Source of the DNA: Flavobacterium limicola
GTDB taxonomy: Bacteria > Bacteroidota > Bacteroidia > Flavobacteriales > Flavobacteriaceae
Length of the DNA stretch: 64,000 bases
Assembly (NCBI RefSeq): GCF_003634755.1
Contig: NZ_RBXA01000003.1
Span: 1-64,000, forward strand
Direction of reading: 5' to 3'
Shown here: piece after piece, positions 11,327 through 20,547 of the stretch
Layout of the letters: each line of letters opens with the position of its first letter
Numbering within the stretch: position 1 is the stretch's first letter
Program-made: the position numbers and the translations under genes
Notes under the pieces: model-generated
Database searches by the model: none
Told to the model about the DNA's origin: nothing
Seen by the model: only the letters and a program-made list of their open reading frames with translations

Positions 11327-12892
11327 ATGAAACTTCAGATACAAAATAATTTCACTGACGAATTACCTGCTGATACCAATCAAGTTAATGTTCCAAGACA
11401 AGTTCATCAAGCTTGTTATTCATTTGTATTACCCAAAAAACCTTCAAATCCTTCCCTAATTCATGCTTCAATTGAAGTGGCTAATGCTATTGGTCTTTCT
11501 CAGGAAGATATGCTTTCAGCTGATTTTTTGAATACTTTTTCAGGAAGTACTATTTATCCTGGCACTAAGCCCTATGCTTTGCCTTATGCTGGACATCAAT
11601 TTGGGAATTGGGCCGGACAATTAGGAGATGGTCGCGCTATCAATCTTACTGAAGTAGTTCATGAAAATAAGTCGTACACATTACAACTAAAAGGAGCAGG
11701 GCCCACACCATATTCCAGAACTGCAGATGGTTTTGCCGTACTGCGTTCTTCCATTCGAGAGCATTTATGTGCCGAAGCGATGCATTATTTGGGTGTTCCT
11801 ACCACGCGTTCGCTTTCGTTGATGCTTTCTGGCGATCAAGTGTTGCGTGATGTTTTGTATAATGGTAATCCTGCTTATGAAAAAGGCGCTATCGTTTGTA
11901 GAGTGGCTCCTTCATTTATCCGTTTCGGTAGTTTTGAATTATTTGCTTCGCGTGAAGATCATGTTAATCTCAAATTACTGGCTGATTTTACTATCAAACA
12001 TCATTTTTCTCATATTCAAAAAGAGGGTGTAGAAAAATATCTGGCGTTTTTTCAAGAAGTTACTCAAACAACGCTGAATATGATTGTGCACTGGCAACGC
12101 GTAGGTTTTGTTCATGGCGTTATGAATACCGATAATATGTCTATTCACGGTATCACAATTGATTATGGACCTTATGGTTGGTTGGAAAATTATAATTCCG
12201 GCTGGACGCCTAATACAACCGATAACCAACATAAAAGATACCGTTTTGGCAATCAACCTGAAATTGCGCTGTGGAATCTGTATCAATTGGCGAATGCGTT
12301 GTATCCTTTAATTCAGGAAGCGAAACCGCTGGAAACTATTTTAGATGCTTTTAGTGCGGATTATGAAAAAGAGTATTTGAATATGATGCAAAATAAGCTC
12401 GGGTTACAAATCAAAAAAGAACAAGATATTATTTTGATTCAAAGTTTGACTCAATTGCTTGAAAAGGTAGAAACTGACATGACTATTTTCTTCAGAAATT
12501 TAAGTTCTGTAACTAAAACAGATTCAGCAGAAACAGCTTTCAATTCCATAAAAGAGGCTTTTTACAATGAAAACGATTTGGATGAAACGATTTTGAAACA
12601 TTGGCACGATTGGTTGGAGAAGTACAGCATTAGAATCAATGAAGAAACACTTTCAGATACAGAAAGAAAAGAGCAGATGAATTTAGTTAATCCAAAATAC
12701 GTGCTGCGAAATTACATGGCACAATTGTGTATTGATGATGCAGATAAGGAAGATTATTCTTTGCTAAACGAGTTATTCGAAATGCTAAAAAAGCCGTATG
12801 ATGAACAACCAAATTTTCAAAAGTGGTTTGCCAAAAGACCCGATTGGGCCAGAGATAAAGTAGGATGTTCTATGTTAAGTTGTAGTTCTTAA
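11327..12892 (+). CDS. selO: SelO family protein adenylyltransferase
   Basis: SelO (UPF0061/YdiU) is a pseudokinase-fold enzyme that transfers AMP from ATP to hydroxyl side chains of proteins and is tied to redox homeostasis. Diagnostic stretches are GHQFGNWAGQLGDGRA, LKGAGPTPYSRTADG, LRSSIREHLCAEAMH and MNTDNMSIHG...IDYGPYGW with the metal-binding Asn/Asp. At 521 residues it is full length. The extreme C-terminus reads GCSMLSCSS: it keeps the cysteine pair that in some homologues contains selenocysteine, here as plain Cys. It stands alone. Confidence 0.9.
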   Translation: MKLQIQNNFTDELPADTNQVNVPRQVHQACYSFVLPKKPSNPSLIHASIEVANAIGLSQEDMLSADFLNTFSGSTIYPGTKPYALPYAGHQFGNWAGQLGDGRAINLTEVVHENKSYTLQLKGAGPTPYSRTADGFAVLRSSIREHLCAEAMHYLGVPTTRSLSLMLSGDQVLRDVLYNGNPAYEKGAIVCRVAPSFIRFGSFELFASREDHVNLKLLADFTIKHHFSHIQKEGVEKYLAFFQEVTQTTLNMIVHWQRVGFVHGVMNTDNMSIHGITIDYGPYGWLENYNSGWTPNTTDNQHKRYRFGNQPEIALWNLYQLANALYPLIQEAKPLETILDAFSADYEKEYLNMMQNKLGLQIKKEQDIILIQSLTQLLEKVETDMTIFFRNLSSVTKTDSAETAFNSIKEAFYNENDLDETILKHWHDWLEKYSIRINEETLSDTERKEQMNLVNPKYVLRNYMAQLCIDDADKEDYSLLNELFEMLKKPYDEQPNFQKWFAKRPDWARDKVGCSMLSCSS

Positions 12893-12921
12893 AATTGGGT
12901 TTAACCCTTAAAAAAGGAAAT

Positions 12922-13443
12922 CTATTTAACTCCTATTGCTTCATGACCTCTTAATAAAATCTTATTTTTATTTTCTAAATTTTCTTTGGTTTTACCCAAG
13001 ATGTTGATAATGTCAAATTTGGCATTACCCTCTTTTAGATTATAAAATTCTTCTGAATTAGTAACTTCAACTTTTAAAATATAGTTTCGGTCTAATTTGA
13101 AAGTATCAATATTGTCTTTTATAAATGCTCCATTTACCATATATATGACATCGTTACTTTTAATTTTTGTAAATTCAGATTTAATTTGTTCCAAGCTTAT
13201 AAAATCATATTTCTTAGGATTTTTGGAAGTAATGTTAATTTGGCCACGATACAAAACACCATTTATTGTAGTATCCTTTTTGACAACATTTATTGATTCA
13301 ATTTCATTTGGGTCGATATATTCCATTGAATTTATCGAAAGAAAGTTTGAATCAAAAAACATGGCTGGTTGTTCAATTTTATTCTTTTGTCCAAAAAATA
13401 GTGTTGTAAAAAATAATATGGAGAAGGTTAGCAGGCATTTCAT
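12922..13443 (-). CDS. Secreted protein resembling a TonB-receptor plug fragment
   Basis: A 173-residue protein with a signal peptide (MKCLLTFSILFFTTLFFGQ). The middle part, DPNEIESINVVKK and then GVLYRGQINITSKN (about 43-75), looks like the segment of TonB receptor plug domains in which a conserved 'ESI.VLKD' strand is followed by 'G..GVI.ITTK'. No barrel follows. Family function is unknown; small stand-alone plug-like proteins do occur in flavobacteria. It lies 78 bases downstream of the neighbouring minus-strand terminator and is probably transcribed alone. The function given here is only a likeness of sequence. Confidence 0.6.
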   Translation of the reverse strand: MKCLLTFSILFFTTLFFGQKNKIEQPAMFFDSNFLSINSMEYIDPNEIESINVVKKDTTINGVLYRGQINITSKNPKKYDFISLEQIKSEFTKIKSNDVIYMVNGAFIKDNIDTFKLDRNYILKVEVTNSEEFYNLKEGNAKFDIINILGKTKENLENKNKILLRGHEAIGVK

Positions 13444-13484
13444 ATTTGAAGGTGTAAATTCATTTTGATAAACTAAATATACAA

Positions 13485-13512
13485 AAAATCCTGAACTCTC
13501 ATTCAGGATTTT
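13485..13512 (-). terminator. Terminator after the NAD(P)-binding protein gene
   Basis: Arms AATCCTGAA / TTCAGGATT with a six-base loop; on the minus strand a T run follows. It separates the 13522 gene from the plug-like gene. Confidence 0.75.
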
Positions 13513-13521
13513 GATATTGTA

Positions 13522-14178
13522 TTAGTTTCCAATTTCTTGGATCACATCCGATTCATATATTTTGAAACCTTTATTATTTATTTGAGCAATTTTCAAAAGT
13601 GCTTTCGCTACTGTTTTAGCTTCAATAGGTTTGTACTTTTTCAAGTTCCCAAGGAATAAGAAGGAAAGTGTTTTCATAAAAAACGCACCCACTTTTTCTC
13701 CCAATCTAAATTCAGTTCGGTTTCCTAATAGGAGTGAAGGTTGCAATACAGCAACGCTTTCGAAATTACAATCTTTAAGAAAATCTTGAATTTCTCCTTT
13801 TGTCTTCAAATAGAAATTTCCGGATTTTGCATCAGCACTGAGGGAAGATATAATCAAAAATTGTTTGACTTTGTTTTGCAATGCAAAAGCGGAAAACTGA
13901 CGTGGATATTCAAAATCTACTTTTCTAAAAGCTTCTTTACTTCCTGCTTTTTTGATTGTTGTGCCAATGGTACAAAAAAAATCATCACCAACAACTAAAT
14001 CTTTGTAGGTTTCCGGCTTATCAAAATCAATGATGTGTTGCGTTAATTTTCGATGCTTTATTCCTGTATCTCTTTTTACGAAAGTGATCACTTTAAGATA
14101 ATCATTGCTATCTAAAAGTAAATTCAATAGTTCTGAACCTATTAAACCGGTGCTTCCAATAATTAATGCTGTTTTCAC
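13522..14178 (-). CDS. NAD(P)H-binding short-chain oxidoreductase-like protein
   Basis: 218 residues with an N-terminal Rossmann nucleotide site GSTGLIGSELL (about 8-18), the atypical short-chain dehydrogenase type also seen in HTATIP2/TIP30-like and NmrA-like proteins. The central YPRQFSAFAL and LIISSLSAD segments fit this group. The substrate is not known. It starts two bases after the stop of the DUF1456 gene, so the two form an operon. Confidence 0.75.
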   Translation of the reverse strand: MKTALIIGSTGLIGSELLNLLLDSNDYLKVITFVKRDTGIKHRKLTQHIIDFDKPETYKDLVVGDDFFCTIGTTIKKAGSKEAFRKVDFEYPRQFSAFALQNKVKQFLIISSLSADAKSGNFYLKTKGEIQDFLKDCNFESVAVLQPSLLLGNRTEFRLGEKVGAFFMKTLSFLFLGNLKKYKPIEAKTVAKALLKIAQINNKGFKIYESDVIQEIGN

Positions 14179-14180
14179 TG

Positions 14181-14651
14181 TTATGATTTTTTATTCTTAC
14201 CGAAGTTGAATTTAACTTTTTCTACTACTTGGACTTTTGAATTTCCTTTTGGATATTGTTTTTTTGAAGTGTTTTTTGTAGCAGGTCTTGATTTTGAAGG
14301 TGCTTCGTCACCTCTTGATTTTTCCTCGTCTCTTGGTTTTGCCTTAAACTCGGGTCTGTCTTTAGATCCTTCTTTTGCAGGAATTTGAGCTTTATGTTTG
14401 GCTAAAACATCATTTGGGTTTTTTGGATTTTCTTTTGTTCCACGCAAGTGAATTACCAATGCATTTAGGAAGTTGCGCAACACTTGGTCACCACATTCCA
14501 TATAATTTTCATGTTTTTCGTCACGGAAAAAAGCACCCAATTCTGATTTAGTGATTCTAAAATCTACTAATTCTAATATTTCAACTATTTGATCGTCACG
14601 TAACATTAAAGCTACGCGAAGTTTTTTAAAGATATCGTTATTTGTCATCAT
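14181..14651 (-). CDS. DUF1456 family protein (YehS-like)
   Basis: 156 residues. The first 70 contain the paired DUF1456 repeats: NNDIFKKLRVALMLRDDQIVEIL, then VTKSELGAFFR-type residues (here RITKSELGAFFRDE), then the second helix block CGDQVLRNFLNALVIHLRG. The remaining half is a basic, low-complexity tail (KGNSKVQVVEKVKFNFGKNKKS at its end is lysine-rich), which could bind nucleic acid. The molecular function of the family is unknown. The initiator may be either of the two adjacent Met codons. Confidence 0.8.
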   Translation of the reverse strand: MMTNNDIFKKLRVALMLRDDQIVEILELVDFRITKSELGAFFRDEKHENYMECGDQVLRNFLNALVIHLRGTKENPKNPNDVLAKHKAQIPAKEGSKDRPEFKAKPRDEEKSRGDEAPSKSRPATKNTSKKQYPKGNSKVQVVEKVKFNFGKNKKS

Positions 14652-14733
14652 ATTCTAATTTTTTACAAATGTACGGTTTAAAAGCAATTGGACCACAATT
14701 TTAGATTTAGAATTGGTTCACTTTCAATTGATT

Positions 14734-15744
14734 TTAAATTAAAGTTACACCGGTTCCGTTTAGTTCTGAATAACTTATTTTTCCAAAATCTATGGTTACG
14801 CCAGTTGCTATGTCTTCATCCAAAAGCAATGCGCCATCCATATCTACATAATCCAATTGTGGCAATAAATGCGCAATGGCTGATATTCCTACTGTTGATT
14901 CGGTCATGCAGCCCACCATCGTTTTCAGCCCTAATTTTTTGGCTTCCTGAATCATTCGTCTTCCAGGTGTCAGTCCGCCACATTTTACCAACTTCACATT
15001 CACACCATGAAAATGATTATGGCATTTCGCAACGTCTTCTTCAATGATACAACTTTCGTCAGCGATAATCGGTAAAACCGAATGTTTAAAAACTTCCTTG
15101 TGTCCTTCCCAATTGTCAGCTTTCATGGGTTGCTCCAAGAATTCTACACCTAATTTTTTCAATTCCACAGCATTATTTATGGTTTCTTCAACGCCCCAAC
15201 CGCAATTGGCGTCGATTCTAAAAATGGCATCGGTATGTTTCCGAAGTTCTTTGACAATGGCAATATCTTCTTTGGTTCCCAATTTTATTTTATAAATCGG
15301 CCAAGGCAACTCCTTCATTTTAGCAACCATTTTTTCGATGGATGCAATTCCAATCGTGTAATCTGTCAATGGATTTTTGTCGGTGGTATAATTCCACAAT
15401 TCATATAATTTCTTTCCTTTTTTGCGAGCATAAAAATCATTGTATGCCATATCCAAAGCGCATAGCGCAAACATATCGTGTTTTAAATACGGGTGTGTTT
15501 TTGCCCAGAAATCTTCAGGAGTTTCATTTGTAGTGGTTTCGATTATGGTCCGAATTTTTTCTAAATCCTGCATCATTACCGGAACGGTTGTTTTGTAATA
15601 TGGATTGGAAGTTGCTTCGCCAAAACCGGAATAACCGTCACTTTTTAATTCCACAATCAAAGAAGGCTGAGAGTCAATCGATTCTCTCGAAATCGTGAAC
15701 GTATGTTTTAATTTGAGCTCGTATTCTCTTAATATTAGTTCCAT
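14734..15744 (-). CDS. L-Ala-D/L-Glu (dipeptide) epimerase
   Basis: Enolase superfamily enzyme, 336 residues, that probably epimerises dipeptides from peptidoglycan turnover. The two-domain pattern is intact: an N-terminal capping domain, then the barrel with the acid/base lysines of YKIKLG, metal ligands in RIDANCGW, EFLEQPM and IADESC, the second catalytic lysine in VKLVKCGG, and the substrate-specifying DMDGALLL near the end. This last motif is typical of the Ala-Glu epimerase group. The actual dipeptide preference cannot be read from sequence. Confidence 0.85.
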   Translation of the reverse strand: MELILREYELKLKHTFTISRESIDSQPSLIVELKSDGYSGFGEATSNPYYKTTVPVMMQDLEKIRTIIETTTNETPEDFWAKTHPYLKHDMFALCALDMAYNDFYARKKGKKLYELWNYTTDKNPLTDYTIGIASIEKMVAKMKELPWPIYKIKLGTKEDIAIVKELRKHTDAIFRIDANCGWGVEETINNAVELKKLGVEFLEQPMKADNWEGHKEVFKHSVLPIIADESCIIEEDVAKCHNHFHGVNVKLVKCGGLTPGRRMIQEAKKLGLKTMVGCMTESTVGISAIAHLLPQLDYVDMDGALLLDEDIATGVTIDFGKISYSELNGTGVTLI

Positions 15745-15792
15745 TTGAGGTGTAATTTTACTATTTGTTGTATTTATTTGAAATAGGATTTT

Positions 15793-16611
15793 TTAGAAAC
15801 CAAGCCATAAAATTGCATCGACAAAACCGTCGCGCCATAGTTTTTCATTGTGCTTTCCGTCTTTTACAATTGTTTTTTTATTTAAATTGAGGCAGTAACA
15901 TCGATTAGAATTTAGTAAATATTCCATTTTGTTCAAATCCGAAACCATATCGTCACTTTCAGCATCTCCACACAGGAAATAGATTTTAGATTTTATCTTT
16001 TTAGAGTTTTCAGTTAAATTATATATGTCTTTGGTAAACCAAAAAGAAGGCGAAAAAACACCTGCTTTTCCAAATACTTTCGGATATTTTAAAATGGCAT
16101 AGTATGAATTAAGACCACCAAGGGAACTTCCCACAATAATCGTATTTTTCTTTTTGGTTTTTGTTCGATATGTTTTGTCTATGTGAGGTTTTAATGTTTT
16201 TACGATAAATTCTAAATAGCTATCTGCTTTTCCGCCTCCGTATTTTTCGTTTTTAAAAGGCGTTAATTCATCGATTCGTTTGTCATTTCCATGTTCGATT
16301 CCTACAACAATAACTTGCGCTTTTAGGCTGTCTAGTTTTTCATCCACATTCCATTCTCCCGAATAGGATGTTTTAGCGTCAAACAAATTTTGCGCATCAT
16401 GCATATAAATTACCGAAAATTTATTTTTAGAAGTCACGTAATTTTGGGGTAAATACACCCAAATTTTCTTTGTAGTTTGAAGCTGTGGTGCTTCAATAGT
16501 AAACGTGGGAACTTGTTTTGAAGCTTTACTTTTCTTTGTCTCTTCGCCTTGAGCAGTAATTTTTAGTATAGTAAAAAAGAAGAGTAGGAGTAGGAACTTT
16601 AGTCGATTCAT
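15793..16611 (-). CDS. Secreted alpha/beta hydrolase, esterase-D-like
   Basis: 272 residues with a signal peptide (MNRLKFLLLLFFFTILKITAQ). The putative esterase fold shows WVYLPQNY, VIYMHDAQNLFD and the nucleophile elbow GSSLGG (about 162-167); DGKHNEKLW near the end supplies the catalytic His. Related proteins include ferri-siderophore esterases and feruloyl esterases; the substrate is not clear. The stop lies 48 bases upstream of the epimerase start, so co-transcription is possible. Confidence 0.8.
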   Translation of the reverse strand: MNRLKFLLLLFFFTILKITAQGEETKKSKASKQVPTFTIEAPQLQTTKKIWVYLPQNYVTSKNKFSVIYMHDAQNLFDAKTSYSGEWNVDEKLDSLKAQVIVVGIEHGNDKRIDELTPFKNEKYGGGKADSYLEFIVKTLKPHIDKTYRTKTKKKNTIIVGSSLGGLNSYYAILKYPKVFGKAGVFSPSFWFTKDIYNLTENSKKIKSKIYFLCGDAESDDMVSDLNKMEYLLNSNRCYCLNLNKKTIVKDGKHNEKLWRDGFVDAILWLGF

Positions 16612-16667
16612 TATTAGTTTTTGTGTTTTGATTTAAAAACAATATTTTAGCTAAAAATAATAATTAG

Positions 16668-17069
16668 ATGAATACATTCGAAGAAAAGAGGAGTTTAGTT
16701 TTAGAGATGATTGCTTTTTCTACCGTTGACGGACATTTGCATAAAAGGGAATATGAATTTTTAGCAATTGTAGCGAATGAGCTGGGTTTCGAGAAGAGTG
16801 TTTTTAAAGATTTATTTCATCAGGAACTCCCAAAAATTCCGATCAAATCTGAGTTTTTACGTATTCAACAATTTTACAGATTGGCTCTGTTGATGTATAG
16901 TGACGGACTTTTACACCAAAAAGAATCAGTTGCAATCCAACAAATAGCACTTGAAATGGGACTTAATCCTCTAGCTACAAAACGAATTCTTAAGTTGATG
17001 AATGAAGCACCAAATGCGATAATAGATGGCGAAGTTTTATTGAATGTTTTTCAGGAGCAACATAATTAG
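16668..17069 (+). CDS. TerB-like helical protein
   Basis: 133 residues, all alpha. Two similar halves carry the TerB pattern of an acidic helix pair: EMIAFSTVDGHLHKREYEFL and LLMYSDGLLHQKESVAIQQIA, each with D-G-x-L-H and a following acidic residue that may bind metal. TerB-like domains occur in tellurite/stress proteins, but the role here is unknown. Monocistronic, divergent from the esterase. Confidence 0.65.
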   Translation: MNTFEEKRSLVLEMIAFSTVDGHLHKREYEFLAIVANELGFEKSVFKDLFHQELPKIPIKSEFLRIQQFYRLALLMYSDGLLHQKESVAIQQIALEMGLNPLATKRILKLMNEAPNAIIDGEVLLNVFQEQHN

Positions 17070-17106
17070 TTGTTTTCTCAACCTATTTGCGTAATAATAT
17101 TTATGG

Positions 17107-18333
17107 TTACCTTTTAAAAGACATTTTTACTCCAAAACTAGTTTGTAAATCAGGAGCATTATCCAAACGCAAATCTTCTCGTAATGATATGTAATAAGAA
17201 AATTTCTTGACAGAGTAGGTGCAAATAAAACTCCAGCCTTCTAAACTTTCATACAAGTGTGAGAAAGTTTGTTGCCAATGTGTTTTAATTCTTTCTCCAG
17301 TCAAAATAATATGGTCAAAATCTTTCTTCTTGTTGTAGGATGTCTGAAAAGCATAATTGATTCCGTATGAAATCGAATTTTTGTTGCTGAGTTTTCTTTT
17401 GTAATCAATAAGTCCATCAAAACTGTACAGAAAAGTTTGATTGCTTATGTTTACTCTGTCGCCAAACTGAATAAATCGTTGTCTCAATGCGCCGGCACTT
17501 ACGCCAATACTTAAAATATTTTTGTCTCTCACAACAATCTTTTTTATTGCCGATGAAGAAATTCCGATATCAGCCACTGGATTATATCTCGAAATATTGA
17601 TTCCTAAATGAGTTCCGAAATTCAAGTATATTTTATGGCTTTTGTTCATTCTTAATTGCGGATAGTAAAAATAATTTATCTCAATTCCCGGTATTCTGAA
17701 GTCGCCATTATTCATTGTGATGAAATTATTATTTTCGTCTCGATAGGAAATTTTCGCTTGGTTTAATCCATAATAGCGTCTTGAGAAAGGATCTTCACCT
17801 CCGGCAATAGTACTGTGAAACCACTCAATAGATTCATCAGACGTAAAGACTGAAAAGGGATATTTTCCTTTGTCTAATGAATACGCACGAACGCCGAAAT
17901 TAAGTTCATGATGCGCAGTTAAAGGTAAGGAAAACGTGAATTTGTAAGATCGGATCACTCCATCGGCGATGAATTTTTTGGTTTGGGCAGGAACAGTATT
18001 AAGGTCAAATTTAAATTCTCGGTCATGCCAAGGAAAATTGGCAGCGTATTCTCGATCTGTTGGGTTTGTTAACTCGTATGATTTTACATAAGGCAACATC
18101 ACATTTCCACTTGAAACATCTAATGAAAAGGAAAATTTCTCAGGAGAGCGAACTTTAAAATTATGGTTTATTCGGGAAATGTACATTCCCAGCGGGTGAT
18201 TGGACAGCAGATTTGGTTTTATGATATCGGAATTGTTTTCTATTTCAAAGCTCTTAATATCCTCGTTTGAAGATTGCGCTGAGGCCAATGAAATTAATCC
18301 GAATAAAACAAAAATGAGTAAGCGATATTTCAT
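17107..18333 (-). CDS. Probable outer-membrane beta-barrel protein, unknown function
   Basis: I place the start at 18333 because MKYRLLIFVLFGLISLASA gives a clean signal peptide with cleavage before QSS; an in-frame Met nine codons upstream (18360) is possible. The mature 390 residues alternate polar and aromatic/hydrophobic residues throughout (for example FSLDVSSGNVML, INYFYYPQLRM) and end in a strand with terminal FGVKMSFKR, as in outer-membrane barrels. The pattern vaguely recalls DUF3187-type proteins. No partner gene is adjacent. Confidence 0.6.
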   Translation of the reverse strand: MKYRLLIFVLFGLISLASAQSSNEDIKSFEIENNSDIIKPNLLSNHPLGMYISRINHNFKVRSPEKFSFSLDVSSGNVMLPYVKSYELTNPTDREYAANFPWHDREFKFDLNTVPAQTKKFIADGVIRSYKFTFSLPLTAHHELNFGVRAYSLDKGKYPFSVFTSDESIEWFHSTIAGGEDPFSRRYYGLNQAKISYRDENNNFITMNNGDFRIPGIEINYFYYPQLRMNKSHKIYLNFGTHLGINISRYNPVADIGISSSAIKKIVVRDKNILSIGVSAGALRQRFIQFGDRVNISNQTFLYSFDGLIDYKRKLSNKNSISYGINYAFQTSYNKKKDFDHIILTGERIKTHWQQTFSHLYESLEGWSFICTYSVKKFSYYISLREDLRLDNAPDLQTSFGVKMSFKR

Positions 18334-18494
18334 TTGAATGGATGAATTTTCAGGAAACAATCAGAAAATAATTACACTCAAATTTAAAGAACTTTACTGG
18401 ATTTAAAAGTTTTTACACCAAAAAAATGAATTTAAAAGTCATTTAAAATCAAAAAATATTTTGTGTTGACTTTAAGATTTCATTTAAAAAAAAA

Positions 18495-20486
18495 TTAGGT
18501 CAGTTGTCCTTGTAGTCGTTTAATATCATCACGTAATTTGGCAGCTTGCATAAAATCCAATTCTTTTGCTGCTTTCTCCATAGATTTGCGTTTTTCCCGA
18601 ATGAGTTTCTCAATTTCAGGTTTTGGTAAATACAAATTTTCAGGTTCTGCAGCAGTATCTAACGTTAAGCCTAACTCATAATCGGCCAAAGGATTTTTAG
18701 TAAAGGCACTCTCTATTTTTTTGTTTAATGCCTGTGGAGTCTGATTATTTGCAGTGTTGTAATTAATTTGTTTAGTTCTGCGATAATTCGTTTCGTCGAT
18801 GGTTTTTTGCATGCTGGCCGTAATTTTATCGGCATACATAATCGCTTTTCCGTTCAGGTTTCTTGCTGCACGACCAATTGTTTGCGTAAGCGAACGATGG
18901 CTTCGTAAAAAACCTTCTTTGTCTGCATCTAGAATGGCTACCAAAGAAACTTCGGGTAAATCCAAACCTTCACGAAGTAAATTGACACCAATCAACACAT
19001 CAAAAATTCCTTTTCGCAAATCTTGCATGATTTCTATTCGTTCTAATGTATCTACTTCAGAGTGGATATAACGACAACGAATATTAACTTTGGTTAAATA
19101 TTTAGCTAATTCTTCCGCCATTCTTTTGGTTAAAGTCGTCACTAAAACGCGTTCGTCAATTTCTGACCGAACCTGAATTTCTTCAATTAAATCATCAATT
19201 TGATTTAAACTTGGTCGGATTTCAATAATAGGATCCAATAATCCTGTCGGACGAATCACTTGTTCCACAACAACGCCTTCCGTTTTTTGTAATTCGTAAT
19301 CCGCTGGTGTTGCCGAAACATAAATTACCTGATTCTGCATGGCTTCAAATTCTTCAAATTTCAAAGGACGATTGTCCATTGCAGCGGGAAGTCGGAAACC
19401 ATATTCCACTAAATTTTCTTTACGGCTCCGGTCTCCGCCATACATCGCACTAACTTGCGATAGTGTTACGTGACTTTCGTCTACCACCATTAAATAATCT
19501 TTAGGGAAATAATCGAGTAAACAGAAAGGTCTCGTTCCTGGTAAACGACCATCGAGATAACGAGAATAATTTTCAATTCCTGAGCAATAACCAAGTTCAC
19601 GAATCATCTCCAAATCAAAATTGGTTCGTTCTTCCAGTCGTTTTGCTTCGAGATGTTTTCCAATTTCCTTGAAATAATCGACTTGTTTTACTAAATCCTG
19701 TTGGATTTCCCAAATGGCTCCTTGCAAGACATCTGGCGAAGTCACAAACATATTGGCCGGATAAATGGTCAGCTTGTCAAATTTTTCAAGAACCTGGGAA
19801 TTCTTGGTGTCAAAACTTTCAATTTCTTCTATTTCATCACCAAAGAAATGAACTCTGTAGGCTTCATCCGCATAACTTGGATACACATCTACAGTATCAC
19901 CTTTTATCCTGAAACTTCCAGGATTAAAATCGGCTTCGGTTCTGGAATATAAACTTTGTACCAATTGATGCAATAATTTGGTACGAGAAATGACTTGTCC
20001 TTTTTCAATTGGAATCAAATTTTTCTGAAATTCTATTGGATTTCCAATACCGTACAAACAGGAAACAGATGCTACTACCAAAATATCTCTTCGCCCTGAA
20101 AGCAACGAGGCAGTGGTTGACATTCGCATTTTTTCCAGTTCTTCATTGATGGATAAATCCTTTTCGATGAAAACCCCAGTTACAGGCATAAAAGCTTCTG
20201 GCTGGTAATAATCGTAATAGGACACGAAATATTCCACGGCATTATTCGGGAAAAACTGTTTAAATTCCGAGTATAATTGTGCTGCCAACGTTTTGTTGTG
20301 TGCCAAAACTAAGGTTGGTTTTTGTACTTCCTGAATCACATTGGCCACCGTAAATGTTTTTCCGGATCCGGTAACTCCTAATAAAGTTTGGAATTTATCA
20401 CCATCAATAATCCCTTGAGTCAATTTTTCAATTGCTTGTGGTTGGTCGCCTTTCGGCTGGTAATCGGATACTACTTGAAAATTCAT
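18495..20486 (-). CDS. uvrB: Excinuclease ABC subunit B
   Basis: DNA-damage recognition helicase-like subunit of nucleotide excision repair; loads on UvrA-marked lesions and recruits UvrC. 663 residues: Walker A GVTGSGKT (37-44), the beta-hairpin YYDYYQPEAF that clamps the lesion strand, the DESH box in VVDESHVT, helicase motifs V and VI (GVNLLREGLDLPEV; QTIGRAARN) and the C-terminal UVR coiled coil (KAAKELDFMQAAKLRDDI) for UvrC binding. The -7 box TACCTTTG lies 20 bases upstream of the start. Confidence 0.96.
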   Translation of the reverse strand: MNFQVVSDYQPKGDQPQAIEKLTQGIIDGDKFQTLLGVTGSGKTFTVANVIQEVQKPTLVLAHNKTLAAQLYSEFKQFFPNNAVEYFVSYYDYYQPEAFMPVTGVFIEKDLSINEELEKMRMSTTASLLSGRRDILVVASVSCLYGIGNPIEFQKNLIPIEKGQVISRTKLLHQLVQSLYSRTEADFNPGSFRIKGDTVDVYPSYADEAYRVHFFGDEIEEIESFDTKNSQVLEKFDKLTIYPANMFVTSPDVLQGAIWEIQQDLVKQVDYFKEIGKHLEAKRLEERTNFDLEMIRELGYCSGIENYSRYLDGRLPGTRPFCLLDYFPKDYLMVVDESHVTLSQVSAMYGGDRSRKENLVEYGFRLPAAMDNRPLKFEEFEAMQNQVIYVSATPADYELQKTEGVVVEQVIRPTGLLDPIIEIRPSLNQIDDLIEEIQVRSEIDERVLVTTLTKRMAEELAKYLTKVNIRCRYIHSEVDTLERIEIMQDLRKGIFDVLIGVNLLREGLDLPEVSLVAILDADKEGFLRSHRSLTQTIGRAARNLNGKAIMYADKITASMQKTIDETNYRRTKQINYNTANNQTPQALNKKIESAFTKNPLADYELGLTLDTAAEPENLYLPKPEIEKLIREKRKSMEKAAKELDFMQAAKLRDDIKRLQGQLT

Positions 20487-20505
20487 TTATTTAAATTGCT
20501 GATTG

Positions 20506-20513
20506 CAAAGGTA
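20506..20513 (-). promoter_or_regulatory. Putative uvrB -7 element
   Basis: TACCTTTG on the minus strand fits TAnnTTTG. I see no inverted repeat that would be an obvious damage-response operator. Confidence 0.45.
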
Positions 20514-20547
20514 CAACGGAATTCAAGAAAAAAAAGTTTAGAAAAAC

